64,000 nucleotides of DNA from Alphaproteobacteria bacterium (GTDB taxonomy: Bacteria > Myxococcota_A > UBA796 > GCA-2862545), in NCBI GenBank assembly GCA_020632915.1, contig JACKEP010000006.1, positions 232,001-296,000 of the forward strand. Reading direction: 5' to 3'. The notes beneath the pieces were generated by a model. It was given only the letters and a program-made list of their open reading frames with translations. It ran no database searches and had not been told where the DNA came from. Of the stretch, positions 17,998 to 28,190 are shown piece by piece (positions within the stretch are counted from its first letter, which is position 1; each line of letters opens with the position of its first letter). Position numbers and translations under genes: made by a program.

Positions 17998-19332
17998 ATG
18001 GCCTACGCGATGCTCGTGCTCTCGGCGGTGTGCTTCGCCGCGCTCACGTGGTTCGCCTGGATCGGGCAGCTGGGCTTCAAGGGCCTGGTGCTCGTGCTGG
18101 TCGCGGGCGTCACCTTCTGGCTCGGCCGCCGCGGACTCACGCGGGATCAGCGCAAGGTCATCGACCTGCCGGCCAAGATCCTGTTCACCATCGTGGGTGC
18201 GATGGCGCTGCTGCGCCACCCGATCAGCCTGGGCGACGGTGAGGGCCACGTGCCCCTGCACACCGCGATCTCGAGCTACATCGACCAGGTCGACACCACC
18301 ACGTTCGTCACGTTCGCGCTGGTGGCCATGGGCGTGAAGTTCGTCGGCGTGATCACGTCGGCCTACGGCTGGCACCTGCTGCTGCGCGGCCAGGGCATCC
18401 GGTTCCCGTTCTGGCAGAAGATCATGACGTCGTTCCTGATCGGCCGGTTCATCGGCACGTTCATGCCCTCCACCATCGGGCTCGACGGCTACACGCTCTA
18501 CGAGGCCTCGCGCTACTCGAACCAGACGGCGCGCGCGGTCACGGCCAAGGGTCTCGAGAAGTTCATCGGCGTCACCGGCCTGTTCCTCGGCATGGTGGTC
18601 ACCATGCCCTTCGGGTACTCGGTCATCGAGCGCGTCACCGAGCAGGCGGGCCGTCCCGAGGCCGCGCCGCTCCTCGCCGGCGCCATCCTGCTGGTGGCGG
18701 GCGGCATCTCCGCGGCGGTGGTGATCGGGCTCGTGTGGCCGGTGGTGCTCGTGCGCGTGCTCGAGCTGCTCACGCGGCTGGTCGGCGGCGACCCCACGTC
18801 CGACAAGCTGCCCCCCGGGGCCGTCGGCAAGGTCGTGCGCCTGCTCAAGCAGTTCACCGACGCGGTGGGCGCCTACCACGGCAAGGTCGGGCTGCTGATG
18901 ACGACGCTGTTCGCCAAGTTCATCACCCACTTCACCACCGCGGTCGTCTACTACTTCACGGGCCTCGCCATCGGCGTGGCCACGGTCGAGTTCTGGCCGG
19001 TCGTGTTCGGCTCCACCATCCAGATCCTCGCCACGGTCCTGTCGCCCACCATCGCCGGCGAGGGCGCGCGGGAGGCCTTCCAGGCGATGCTCCTGTCGCA
19101 CCAGTACGGCGGCGTGGCCCAGGCCGTCCTCGCGGGTGCCCTCGGGTTCATCGCGGCGGAGGCGGCCACGCTCTGGGGCGGCCTGTTCCTGTGGACGCGC
19201 ACCCCCGAGTGGCGGCCGACGTTCTGCGAGGTCGACGGCGTGCAGGTCGACTACGCCTGGCTCGCCGACGACGACGGCACGGGCTTCTCCGCCGACAAGG
19301 TGGCTGAGCTGCAGGGCCAGCGCGAGTCCTGA
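17998..19332 (+). CDS. Flippase-like integral membrane protein (LPG synthase TM family)
   Basis: Polytopic membrane protein of 444 residues with about eight to ten hydrophobic segments, beginning at residue 4. The block SFLIGRFIGTFMPSTIGLD resembles the conserved G-x-FxP-x-x-xG-D segment of the UPF0104/lysylphosphatidylglycerol-synthase membrane domain, found in AglD-type and LPG-flippase proteins. No soluble aminoacyl-transferase domain is present, so a lipid-transport role is more likely than lysyl transfer; the substrate cannot be read from the sequence. A strong ribosome site (GGGAGGGAAGG) precedes the ATG at 17998. It converges with the Omp85-like gene. Confidence 0.7.
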   Translation: MAYAMLVLSAVCFAALTWFAWIGQLGFKGLVLVLVAGVTFWLGRRGLTRDQRKVIDLPAKILFTIVGAMALLRHPISLGDGEGHVPLHTAISSYIDQVDTTTFVTFALVAMGVKFVGVITSAYGWHLLLRGQGIRFPFWQKIMTSFLIGRFIGTFMPSTIGLDGYTLYEASRYSNQTARAVTAKGLEKFIGVTGLFLGMVVTMPFGYSVIERVTEQAGRPEAAPLLAGAILLVAGGISAAVVIGLVWPVVLVRVLELLTRLVGGDPTSDKLPPGAVGKVVRLLKQFTDAVGAYHGKVGLLMTTLFAKFITHFTTAVVYYFTGLAIGVATVEFWPVVFGSTIQILATVLSPTIAGEGAREAFQAMLLSHQYGGVAQAVLAGALGFIAAEAATLWGGLFLWTRTPEWRPTFCEVDGVQVDYAWLADDDGTGFSADKVAELQGQRES

Positions 19333-19361
19333 GGGCGCTCGGGGCGCGGGGCGGGCCTCAG
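19329..19361. terminator. Possible bidirectional terminator between convergent genes
   Basis: CTGAGG at 19329-19334 pairs with CCTCAG at 19356-19361 around a GC-rich loop. The arms contain the TGA of the plus-strand gene and the TCA (TGA) of the minus-strand gene. There is no T tract, so Rho-independent function is uncertain. Confidence 0.35.
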
Positions 19362-21685
19362 AAGGTCACACCCCAGGTCACGTAGACCTGGAACGGCAGC
19401 TTCTCGCTCGACAGGTCGAGGCCCTCGGTCCACAGCGGCCACGCGAACGTGGCGGTGACCGCGCCCGGCGACACGCCGAAGTTGTCGGTGATGAGCCCCA
19501 GGCCCGCCGACGCGCCCACCGCCGACACGCGCGTGCCGTCGTCGAGACCGACGCCGCCGTCGATGCCGAGCAGCAGGTTCACGTCGCGCAGCCAGAGCAG
19601 CCACAGGGGCACGCTGCCTTGCGACAGCAGCACCGGACGGTACTCCAGCGACGCCACGCCCTGCACGTCGGTCTGGACGACGTCGTCGGGGATGCCGCGC
19701 ACGCCCGACCAGCCGCCGAACGTCAGCCGCTGCTGGGGGATGTCGGTGGCGGCGAACCCCGTCGCGAGGCGCCCCGCGAGCACGTGCCGCGGGTGCCACG
19801 CCTTCTGGAACGCGCCGCGCGCCGAGACCCGGAAGTACTCGCGCCCTTCCCCCGGTGCGCCGCCCGCCGACACGCCCACGGCGACCCGTCCGCCGTTGCG
19901 CGGGAAGAGCGTGGACTCACGGTTGTCCCACGCGTAGGACGCCGAGCCGCCGATCACGTAGGGGATCGGGGCGTCGCTGGGGAAGTTGGGGTTGAGCCAC
20001 GTCCCCTCCACGCCCAGCGTGACGCTGTGCTGCCGCACCGTGGGCTGGGTGAGCGGACCGAAGTAGCGCGTGTAGCCGAACAGCCCGCTCAGGCGCTCCC
20101 GCTGGTTCGTCGACAGCACCAGGCGCACCTGGTTGTAGGTGTCGGCTGCGCCGCGGGCGGTGACCACCGCGTAGGCCGAGGCGAAGGCCTGGCTCGCGCT
20201 GATCGAGGCGACCTGGCCCCACAGCGTCCACCGGATGCGCGCGGGCTGGGTGTCGCCGATGCGGCTGCGCTGGGCGGTGTGGCGGTCGGGGTCGAGCACG
20301 ACGCGATGCGGCGGCGCGTCGAGGGTCCACGAGACCGTGTCGACGTGGCCGGGCGCCTCCCACGTGCGCCGCTCCCCGTCGATCGCCACCACCACGGTCT
20401 CCGCGGGCGCGCCGTCGTCCACGGACCGGTGCACGGTGACGGTGTCGTCGTCCAGCGCCAGCGTGTAGTCCTGGTCGGACGGGTAGGGGACGCGCCAGCG
20501 GTCGAGCGCCTCCAGCGGCACGCCTGCGGCCGTGGCAGCCTCCGACAGCGACCACCCGAGCGCGAGGTGGCGACCGAGGCGCTGGGCGGCCGCGGCGCCG
20601 TACGTGTCGGCGACCTGGGCGGCGACCTGGGTGCCGGGGGCGTGCGGGGCGAAGCGCTCGGCGAGATCGTCGGCGACGCGATCGGTGGGCACCACGCGGT
20701 GGAGCACCTCCTGCTGGAACGCCATCTCGCGGGTGTACAGCGCGGCGTCCACGAACGGGATCCACCGCGTGAGCCCGAGGAGGTTGACGGTGGTGCGACG
20801 GACCAGGCGGTCGTTGTGCACCCGGCCGAAGGCAGCGCCGCCGACCTCGCGCACGAACGGATCGGGGTCGCCCTGCCACGCGGTGACGAGGCCCCGGACG
20901 ACGGCCTCGCGGTGGGTGCGCTGGAACCAGGTGAACGTGCGGAAGGCGCGGTCGGAGACGTAGGCGAGCTCCTGGCCCGGGCGCACCAGCCGGCGACGCA
21001 GCGGCGCCTGCACGACGGTCCCCGTCCACGTGTGGCCCTCCTCGACCGCGAGCGGGAGCTGATCGGCCAGGTTGCGCACCAGCGCGCGGCGCGGTCGTCC
21101 CCGGGTGACCAGGTCGACCGACCAGCCCTCCCCCTGCAGCGGGGTGGTGCGACCGCGCGGCACCACCGCGAGGCTCACGCGGTCGCTGTCGCCGGACCAG
21201 TCGAGGGTGCCGTGAGCCGTGGTGCCGCCCACGACGAGCGTGGCGTCGGGGGGGGCGGCGACGTGCACGGTCCACCTCAGCGGGACCAGCGCGCCGTCGC
21301 GGAGCGGGGTGGGGTACCACGCGCCGTTGCCGTACAGGCCCTTGCCGGTGGCGCCGACGTCGCCCCAGCGCTTCGGCAGCCGGGCGGTGAACGCGACCAC
21401 GTCGCCGTCCCGTGTGAACGTCATCGTGCCGCGGTCGATCGCGCCGGGGAACGTGCGGGCGACCTCCAGCTCGGGCTCGGGGACGGGCAGGGTGGTGAGC
21501 GCGTCGACGACGTCGAGGTCGGCGTCGGGCGGGAGCAGCAGCGTGCCGGTGACCGTGCGCAGGTCGGGGCCGACGGTCGCCGTGAGCGTGACCTCGGGCA
21601 ACGCGTCGTCGGCCCACGCCCCGGCCGTGGCCCAGGCCAGCGCGAGCCCACCCACCAGCCCGGTGTGCGGTCGGAGGCGTCGCAA
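19358..21685 (-). CDS. Outer-membrane Omp85-like barrel with peptidase-like N-terminal domain
   Basis: About 775 residues. An N-terminal signal peptide (Arg-rich start, LVGGLALAWATAGAWA) is followed by a beta-rich region (about 30-170) that resembles the N-terminal domain of M1 aminopeptidases, then a helical region (about 230-400) without the HExxH zinc motif. The last 270 residues are alternating strands ending in Phe (VYVTWGVTF), as in outer-membrane barrels. GGWSGVRGIPDD near 660 matches the VRGF/Y motif of the Omp85 superfamily. The start is uncertain: TTG at 21685 gives the best signal peptide, and an in-frame GTG lies a little downstream. Substrate and partners are unknown. It lies 80 bases downstream of another barrel gene. 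Confidence 0.65.
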   Translation of the reverse strand: MRRLRPHTGLVGGLALAWATAGAWADDALPEVTLTATVGPDLRTVTGTLLLPPDADLDVVDALTTLPVPEPELEVARTFPGAIDRGTMTFTRDGDVVAFTARLPKRWGDVGATGKGLYGNGAWYPTPLRDGALVPLRWTVHVAAPPDATLVVGGTTAHGTLDWSGDSDRVSLAVVPRGRTTPLQGEGWSVDLVTRGRPRRALVRNLADQLPLAVEEGHTWTGTVVQAPLRRRLVRPGQELAYVSDRAFRTFTWFQRTHREAVVRGLVTAWQGDPDPFVREVGGAAFGRVHNDRLVRRTTVNLLGLTRWIPFVDAALYTREMAFQQEVLHRVVPTDRVADDLAERFAPHAPGTQVAAQVADTYGAAAAQRLGRHLALGWSLSEAATAAGVPLEALDRWRVPYPSDQDYTLALDDDTVTVHRSVDDGAPAETVVVAIDGERRTWEAPGHVDTVSWTLDAPPHRVVLDPDRHTAQRSRIGDTQPARIRWTLWGQVASISASQAFASAYAVVTARGAADTYNQVRLVLSTNQRERLSGLFGYTRYFGPLTQPTVRQHSVTLGVEGTWLNPNFPSDAPIPYVIGGSASYAWDNRESTLFPRNGGRVAVGVSAGGAPGEGREYFRVSARGAFQKAWHPRHVLAGRLATGFAATDIPQQRLTFGGWSGVRGIPDDVVQTDVQGVASLEYRPVLLSQGSVPLWLLWLRDVNLLLGIDGGVGLDDGTRVSAVGASAGLGLITDNFGVSPGAVTATFAWPLWTEGLDLSSEKLPFQVYVTWGVTF

Positions 21686-21765
21686 CGGTCGGTGCCCGGG
21701 CGTGTCGACCTCCCTCGGCCCGTGGCGCGGGCGGGGCCGCGACGCCGGTGCGTGTGGCCCGAGGG

Positions 21766-22638
21766 TCAGTACGTGAAGCCGACCGCGACGGCGACGTTGC
21801 CGACGGCCCGCAGCGTGTAGCCGCCGGTGACCCGCAGCACGAACTGGCCGGTGATCAGCTGCAGGCCGCCGCTGAACCGGGCCGTGGCGATGGCGGGCTG
21901 CGAGGCCAGGGCCTCGGGGTTGTGGGAGCGCCGGCCGTAGGTGACGGCGCCGATCGCGATCACGTCGTCGTCGGACAGCAGCGGCGTGGCGCTGATCACG
22001 AGCAGCGTGATGTCGAGGTAGGGCGCGATCTTGGTGGTGCGGACGCCGCCGGTGCTGCCGAACGCCCACTGGGAGCCGAGCGAGCCGCCGAGCTCGAACA
22101 CGCCGAGCTCGAGCTCGTCGTTGCCGACGTAGCCGGTGTAGCCGAGGTGGACGCCCACGTCGGGGTAGGGCTTCCAGCCCTCGACGAGCGCGGCGCGCAG
22201 GAAGCCCCCGAACACGCCCTGTCGGGACATGCCGACCCAGCGGCCGGTCATGCCGAGCTCGACGCTGAACGGCAGGCCCTTGCGGACGGTGACGCCCGGC
22301 GCGAAGAAGAACGCGCCCGGATCCTCGTCGACGTGGGCACGCGACCAGGGAGACGGCCCCAGGCGGTCGGACGTGGACGTGACGGCGAGGTTGGACTCGG
22401 CGACCACCTCGAAGCCCGACGCACCCAGCGTGCCGGGCGGCAGGATCGTGGCCGTGGCGATGCTCGCGCCGAGCTCGCGGATGAGCTGGGCGTAGTCCTC
22501 GGACAGCTGCTCGGTGTCGACCACGCGGATCCCGTCGTGCACCGTCATCCCGGAGAGGGTGACGTCCTCGGGCCATGCGGCGTGCGCGGCGGCGGGCAGG
22601 AGCAGGGCGACGAGGGCAGGGCCGACAGGGTGGCGCAT
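21766..22638 (-). CDS. Putative outer-membrane beta-barrel protein
   Basis: 290 residues with a clear Sec signal peptide (LVALLLPAAAHA, cleavage near 20-21). The body has alternating hydrophobic strands and aromatic girdle residues, and it ends VAVAVGFTY with a C-terminal aromatic, as barrels recognised by the BAM complex do. I do not recognise a family. It is probably co-transcribed with the Omp85-like gene downstream, from a promoter at 22661-22690. Confidence 0.6.
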   Translation of the reverse strand: MRHPVGPALVALLLPAAAHAAWPEDVTLSGMTVHDGIRVVDTEQLSEDYAQLIRELGASIATATILPPGTLGASGFEVVAESNLAVTSTSDRLGPSPWSRAHVDEDPGAFFFAPGVTVRKGLPFSVELGMTGRWVGMSRQGVFGGFLRAALVEGWKPYPDVGVHLGYTGYVGNDELELGVFELGGSLGSQWAFGSTGGVRTTKIAPYLDITLLVISATPLLSDDDVIAIGAVTYGRRSHNPEALASQPAIATARFSGGLQLITGQFVLRVTGGYTLRAVGNVAVAVGFTY

Positions 22639-22660
22639 TGGCTATCCGTGTACCGCGGGC

Positions 22661-22690
22661 AGACTAGCGCGCGGCGCTGTGTCGTGACAA
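22661..22690 (-). promoter_or_regulatory. Sigma-70-type promoter for the outer-membrane protein pair
   Basis: Read on the minus strand: TTGTCA (22690-22685), an 18-base spacer and TAGTCT (22666-22661), 23 bases before the gene start at 22638. It lies in the 147-base divergent gap with the Mrp gene. Confidence 0.45.
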
Positions 22691-22785
22691 CGCAAGCTCG
22701 CCGATCGGATCGGGGGCGGGATACCTGGAGGCCTTGTGTCGCCGCCCCGTGCCGGGCCTCCCCTCGACCGCGAGCCCAGCCCGTC

Positions 22786-23903
<1,118 letters not shown>

Positions 23904-23907
<4 letters not shown>

Positions 23908-24923
23908 GCCTGCCCGCCCGGGTGCCGGGGCTCACGCTGCCCGCCACCGGACCGCTCGTCGATCCCTTCGGGCGGGTCCACACCTACGTGCGCGTCAGCG
24001 TCACCGACCGGTGCAACTACCGCTGCACCTACTGCATGCCGGCCGAGGGCCTCGACTTCAAGCCGCGCGAGACGCTGCTGTCGTTCGAGGAGATCGAGCG
24101 CATCGTCACCGTGCTCCATCGCCTGGGCATCCGCCGCGTGCGGCTGACGGGCGGGGAGCCGCTGGTCCGTCGCGGGCTGCACCACCTGGTCGCGCGGCTG
24201 GCGGCGCTCGGGCTCGACGACCTCGCGATGACGACGAACGGTGAGTTGCTGGGCCGCCGCGCCGACGAGCTGGCCCGCGCCGGCCTGCGGCGCGTCAACG
24301 TCTCCCTCGACGCCATCGACCCGGGCGTGTTCGCGGCGATGTCGCGCGGCGGCGACGTGCAGCGCGTCCTCGCGGGCATCGACGCCGCCCGGGCGGCCGG
24401 CCTCACGCCGATCAAGATCAACGCCGTCATGGTGGCGGGCACGAACGACGACCAGGTGCTGCCGCTCGTGCGCGCCTTCGCCGATCACGCCGACGACACC
24501 GTGGTGCGGTTCATCGAGTACATGCCGTTCGGCGATGCCCGGCGGCAGCACCTCCCCGCGGCGGCCGTGCGCGACGTGCTGGCCCGTCACTACACGCTCG
24601 AGCCCGTCGGCCCCGGGCCCGGCGGACCGGCCGTCGACTGGCGCCTCGTCGAGACCGGCCAGCGCATCGGGTTCATCAGCCCGCTCACCGAGCACTTCTG
24701 CCAGGCCTGCAACCGGCTCCGCCTCGAGGCCGACGGCCACCTGCGCACGTGCCTGTCCCGCGACGACACCCCGAGCCTGCGGGACCTGCTCCGCGGCGGT
24801 GCCTCGGACGACGACCTCGACGCGGCGCTGCGCCGGATGGTGTGGGGCAAGGTGGCGGGCCACGAGGCCGACGCCGCCGTGTTCCGCGCGTTCGAGGGCG
24901 TGATGACCCGCATCGGGGGGTAG
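23904..24923 (+). CDS. moaA: GTP 3',8-cyclase MoaA
   Basis: Radical-SAM enzyme that performs the first step of molybdopterin synthesis on GTP. The 339 residues have the N-terminal cluster motif CNYRCTYC (Cys37, 41, 44), the SAM motif TGGEPL, and a C-terminal cluster from Cys266, Cys269 and Cys283 in FCQACNRLRLEADG and RTCL. The protein ends in Gly-Gly, the C-terminal tail needed for activity in MoaA. The GTG at 23904 overlaps the Mrp-type gene; the coupling suggests a shared cluster-delivery context, which is inference. Confidence 0.96.
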
Positions 24924-24940
24924 CCCGACGGCCGACGCGC

Positions 24941-24946
24941 TATCCT
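24941..24946 (+). promoter_or_regulatory. -10-like element before the SDR gene
   Basis: TATCCT followed by CGCGCCGCG, about 24 bases before the GTG at 24970. No good -35 box is visible. Similar TA-box plus GCGCCG patterns occur before several other genes in the window. Confidence 0.3.
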
Positions 24947-24969
24947 CGCGCCGCGAACAGGAGGCGTGC

Positions 24970-25710
24970 GTGGCGGGACGGGCGATCGTGGTGGGAGCGT
25001 CGAGCGGGATCGGTGCGGCGCTCGTGGCGCGGCTCGTGCGCGACGGGTGGAAGGTGGCTGCGGTCGCGCGCCGTCGCACCGAGCTCGACGCCGTCTGCGA
25101 TCTCGCCACCGCCAACGGTCCCGGCGACGCCTTCGCGGTCGCCCACGACGTCACCGACACGGCCAGCGTCCCCGGCGCGTTCGCCGACGCCGTCGACCGC
25201 CTCGGCGGGCTCGACGTGCTCGTCTACGCGGCAGGCGTGATGCCCGCGATCGGCGCCGACGAGTTCGACCCCGCCAAGGACCGCACCATCGTCGAGGTCA
25301 ACGTCATCGGCGCGATGGCCTGGCTCGACGAGGGGGCGCGCCACCTCGCCGCCCAGGGCCGCGGCCACCTCGTGGGCATCGGCAGCGTCGCCGGCGACCG
25401 CGGACGCATCGGCAACCCGGCCTACTGCGCCAGCAAGGCCGCGCTGCACACGTTCCTCGAGGCGCTGCGCAACCGCCTCGACCGCAAGGGCGTCACCGTC
25501 ACCACGGTCAAGCCCGGGCCGGTGCACACGCCGATGACCGAGGGGCGCAGCGACCTGCCGCTCGCGATCGACGCCGTCCAGGCCGCCGACGCCATCGCCG
25601 GCGCCATCCGCCGGCGCGCGATGGTGGCCTACGTGCCGGTGGTGTGGTGGCCGATCATGACCGTCGTGCGGTCCATCCCGTCGGTGATCTTCAAGCGCCT
25701 GAGCTTCTGA
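24970..25710 (+). CDS. Short-chain dehydrogenase/reductase
   Basis: Classical SDR of 246 residues with a Rossmann fold. The cofactor motif GASSGIG is at 9-15, an NAAG-like YAAG segment follows, and the catalytic pair is Tyr152 and Lys156 in YCASK, with the catalytic Ser in IGSVAG. The Arg residues after strand 2 (VARRRTEL) favour NADP(H). The C-terminal 25 residues are hydrophobic with Trp and Pro and could contact the membrane. The substrate is unknown. The GTG at 24970 is preceded by AGGAGG. The gene converges on the NlpC/P60 lipoprotein gene; both stop codons sit in the small dyad CTGAC-N5-GTCAG at 25707-25721. Confidence 0.88.
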   Translation: MAGRAIVVGASSGIGAALVARLVRDGWKVAAVARRRTELDAVCDLATANGPGDAFAVAHDVTDTASVPGAFADAVDRLGGLDVLVYAAGVMPAIGADEFDPAKDRTIVEVNVIGAMAWLDEGARHLAAQGRGHLVGIGSVAGDRGRIGNPAYCASKAALHTFLEALRNRLDRKGVTVTTVKPGPVHTPMTEGRSDLPLAIDAVQAADAIAGAIRRRAMVAYVPVVWWPIMTVVRSIPSVIFKRLSF

Positions 25711-25717
25711 CCCGCCG

Positions 25718-26473
25718 TCAGCGGGGGGGCGCCCACGTGGGCAGGTCGGCGGCGCGCACGGTGGCGAAGCCGCGCCACAGCTCGCCGGCGAGGTAGGCGG
25801 TGCCGCGCGGATCGCGTGACGTGCGCCGGCGCAGGTAGTCGTTGAGCGGGCGGCCCTGGGCGTCGACCGCGTCGTGGGGTCGGTCGAGGTTGAGGTGCAG
25901 CAGCGTGCGGCCGCGGCTGGTGCTGCGGTGGGCGACGAGCACGGTGCCGTCGCCGTCGACCTCCACGACGACGCCGGTGTGGGTCAGGGCGTCGTCGAGC
26001 CGGTGGTTGCCGTTGCGGTCGTAGGTCTGGTCGAAGAACACGAGGTCGCCCGGCTCGGGGCGGTGGCGGTGGTGCACGGCACCCGCCTCGACGGCGAGCG
26101 CCCACAGCGCCGCCGTGTCGCCGTCGAGGTCGACGCCGGCCCGGTGACCGACGGCGCAGACGAAGCCCGAGCAGTCGTCCCGGAAGCCGCCGGGCGCGGG
26201 TCCGTCGAGCAGGGCCCGCGCGGCGGCGGCCAGCCGGGCGCCGGTGTCGTCGGCCGGCGCGGGAGGGGCCGTGGGCGGTGGTGCAGGACGGGGGCGGGTC
26301 GCCGTGGGGCGTCGAGGAGCGGGCGCCACCTCGCGCACGGCCGACAGCGGCCCGGCCGGTCGGAGCGCGGCGTGGCAGCCGCTGGCTCCGAGCAGCGTCG
26401 ACAGCAGGGCGGGGAGCAGTCTGGATCGGATGGTGGTGCCCGCGCGTTCCCCCGTCGCGTAACGCGGCCGCAC
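25718..26473 (-). CDS. NlpC/P60-like lipoprotein (putative peptidoglycan hydrolase)
   Basis: 251 residues from the GTG at 26473. A hydrophobic stretch ending LLGASGC gives a lipobox with Cys33, so the protein is probably lipid-anchored. A Pro/Thr-rich linker follows, then an NlpC/P60-type papain fold: the catalytic Cys is in DDCSGFVC near residue 100, PGDLVFFD is the typical middle block, and the His is in THTGVVVEV. These enzymes cut peptide stems in peptidoglycan. The insert YDRNGNHRLDD looks like a calcium-binding DxNxD-type loop. An ATG at 26530 would add 19 residues but would overlap the divergent gene start, so the GTG is preferred; the start is uncertain. Confidence 0.72.
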   Translation of the reverse strand: MRPRYATGERAGTTIRSRLLPALLSTLLGASGCHAALRPAGPLSAVREVAPAPRRPTATRPRPAPPPTAPPAPADDTGARLAAAARALLDGPAPGGFRDDCSGFVCAVGHRAGVDLDGDTAALWALAVEAGAVHHRHRPEPGDLVFFDQTYDRNGNHRLDDALTHTGVVVEVDGDGTVLVAHRSTSRGRTLLHLNLDRPHDAVDAQGRPLNDYLRRRTSRDPRGTAYLAGELWRGFATVRAADLPTWAPPR

Positions 26474-26516
26474 GGGTGTTACGGGGCCCGGCCGGCGCGG
26501 GGCGTCGGCGGAGGAC

Positions 26517-28190
26517 GTGGACGTGGTCATCCTCGGCGTGTCGGACGTGCCCGCGCAGGCGGCGACCGTCGTGGTCGACGACGTCGTCGTGGCCGCGGTG
26601 TCGGGCGAGCAGCTCGGGCTCGTCGGCAGCGACGACGCCGTGCCGTGGCCGGTCGTCGACGCTGCGCTGGCCACCGCCGGGGTGGGCGCGGGGGCCGTCG
26701 ACGTCGTCGCCGTCGCGGGGCGGTTCAGCCCGAGCCTGCCGCTACGGCAGCGCCCGTGGCTGCGACGGTTCGCCAGCTCGCCGTTCTCCCCGCTGCTCGA
26801 CGCCCAGGTGATCTGGCAGGCCGTGCTGCGTCACTCCGGCATGGGGGCCTACGCCGCCGACGTCGCCGCCGAGTGGCTCGAGGACCGGTTCGCGCAGCGC
26901 GGCTTCACCCGCGCCCGCCTCCTCACCGTCGACACCCACAAGGCCATCGCCGAGGCTGCCTACCGGATGCAGCCCGACGACGACGTGCTCGTGGTGGCCC
27001 TGCAGCCGATGGGGGACGGCGTCGGCCTGTCGGTCCATCGGGGCCGGGGCGCGCAGCTCGATCGGCTGTGGGTGCAGCGAGGCTTCGAGAGCGTCCACAC
27101 CCACCTGCCGCGCGTCCTCGCTGCGGCGGGCATCCCCGCCAGCGCACCGCACCGGCTCGGCGAGCTCGCGGCGCGGGGCACCCCCGATCCCGAGCTGTCC
27201 TCGCTGCTCGCGGCCGATCTGCACGCCGAGGGGCGCCGCCTGTCGCGGCTGGGTCGCACGCGCCCGCTGGCGAGCGACCCGCTGTTCGCGCGCATCCGGG
27301 CGCTGCCGCAGGCCGACGCCGCGGCGTCCATCCACGCCAACCTCGTCCACACCGTCACCACGCTCGTCCGCCGCCACGTGGCGGCGCACGGTCTGGGCAA
27401 GGTGGCGCTGGCGGGGGAGGCCTTCGACGACCCACGGCTCGTCGCGCACGTGGCGCTGGCGCGTGGCGTCACCCAGGTCACGGTGCTGCCGCGGCCGGGG
27501 CGCGACGCCCTGGCGCTGGGGGCTGCGGTGGCCCAGGCAGGTCTCGCGCCGGGCCATCGCGGGGTGGCCCTCGGGCCGGCACCCGACGCCGACGCCTGCG
27601 CGGCCGCGCTCGACGGCGCGGGTCTCACGGCGGTGCGCAAGGCCACGCTGATCGACCGGCTCTGCCGGGGCGAGGCGCTCGTGCGCTTCCGCGATCGGCC
27701 CGGCCCCGGGCGTCACGGCATGGGCCACCGGTGCGTGCTCGTGCGCGCCGACGACGCCCTCGCCCTCCAGCGGGTGAGGGGGGCGCTCGGCCTGCCCGAC
27801 CACGAAGAGCCGCTGGTGCTCGTGATCCCCACGCCCAACGAGGGCGCGGTCGACGGTGCGGCGCGCCTCGTCGGGCCGCTGGCGGCCGGGCTGGTCGCAC
27901 CGGGCGTCGATGCGGCGTGGAAGCGGCGGTACGGGGCCAGCGTGGCGCCCGACGGTCGCATGTGGATGCGCCGCCTCACTGCGGACGCCGAGCCCGGGCT
28001 GCACGCGTTGATCACGGCCCTGCTCCGTGCGAGCGGCTGCGGCGCGCTCGCAGCCTTTCCGCTGGCCATCGGCGACGGCCCGCCGGCCGCCACGCCGCAA
28101 GAGGCCGTCGAGGTGTTCCGGCGAGGCGGCTTCGGAGCGCTCCAGCTGGGCGACTTCTACGTCGAGGCCTCGTCGGACGGCAGCCGGTGA
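26517..28190 (+). CDS. Degenerate NodU/CmcH-family carbamoyltransferase-like protein
   Basis: 557 residues with the two-domain layout of NodU/TobZ-type carbamoyltransferases. The N-terminal ASKHA/Kae1-like domain spans about 1-350 and the C-terminal YrdC-like carbamoyltransferase domain about 365-550. Recognisable blocks are VSDVPAQAATVVVDD, LVVALQPMGDG, LPRPGRDALALGAAVA and a relic of GPRALGNRSIL as GPGRHGMGHRCVL. The iron-binding HHxxH block is replaced by DTHKAIAEAAY (His141 alone remains), and LAGGVALN is changed to LAGEAFDD. A standard carbamoyl transfer is therefore doubtful. The stop overlaps the CPBP protease gene by 4 bases. Confidence 0.68.
   Translation: MDVVILGVSDVPAQAATVVVDDVVVAAVSGEQLGLVGSDDAVPWPVVDAALATAGVGAGAVDVVAVAGRFSPSLPLRQRPWLRRFASSPFSPLLDAQVIWQAVLRHSGMGAYAADVAAEWLEDRFAQRGFTRARLLTVDTHKAIAEAAYRMQPDDDVLVVALQPMGDGVGLSVHRGRGAQLDRLWVQRGFESVHTHLPRVLAAAGIPASAPHRLGELAARGTPDPELSSLLAADLHAEGRRLSRLGRTRPLASDPLFARIRALPQADAAASIHANLVHTVTTLVRRHVAAHGLGKVALAGEAFDDPRLVAHVALARGVTQVTVLPRPGRDALALGAAVAQAGLAPGHRGVALGPAPDADACAAALDGAGLTAVRKATLIDRLCRGEALVRFRDRPGPGRHGMGHRCVLVRADDALALQRVRGALGLPDHEEPLVLVIPTPNEGAVDGAARLVGPLAAGLVAPGVDAAWKRRYGASVAPDGRMWMRRLTADAEPGLHALITALLRASGCGALAAFPLAIGDGPPAATPQEAVEVFRRGGFGALQLGDFYVEASSDGSR

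Noticed and set aside
26517..28190. Second TsaD/Kae1 copy
   Set aside because: The protein has a C-terminal carbamoyltransferase-type domain and NodU layout, and a complete TsaD is encoded at 31952.
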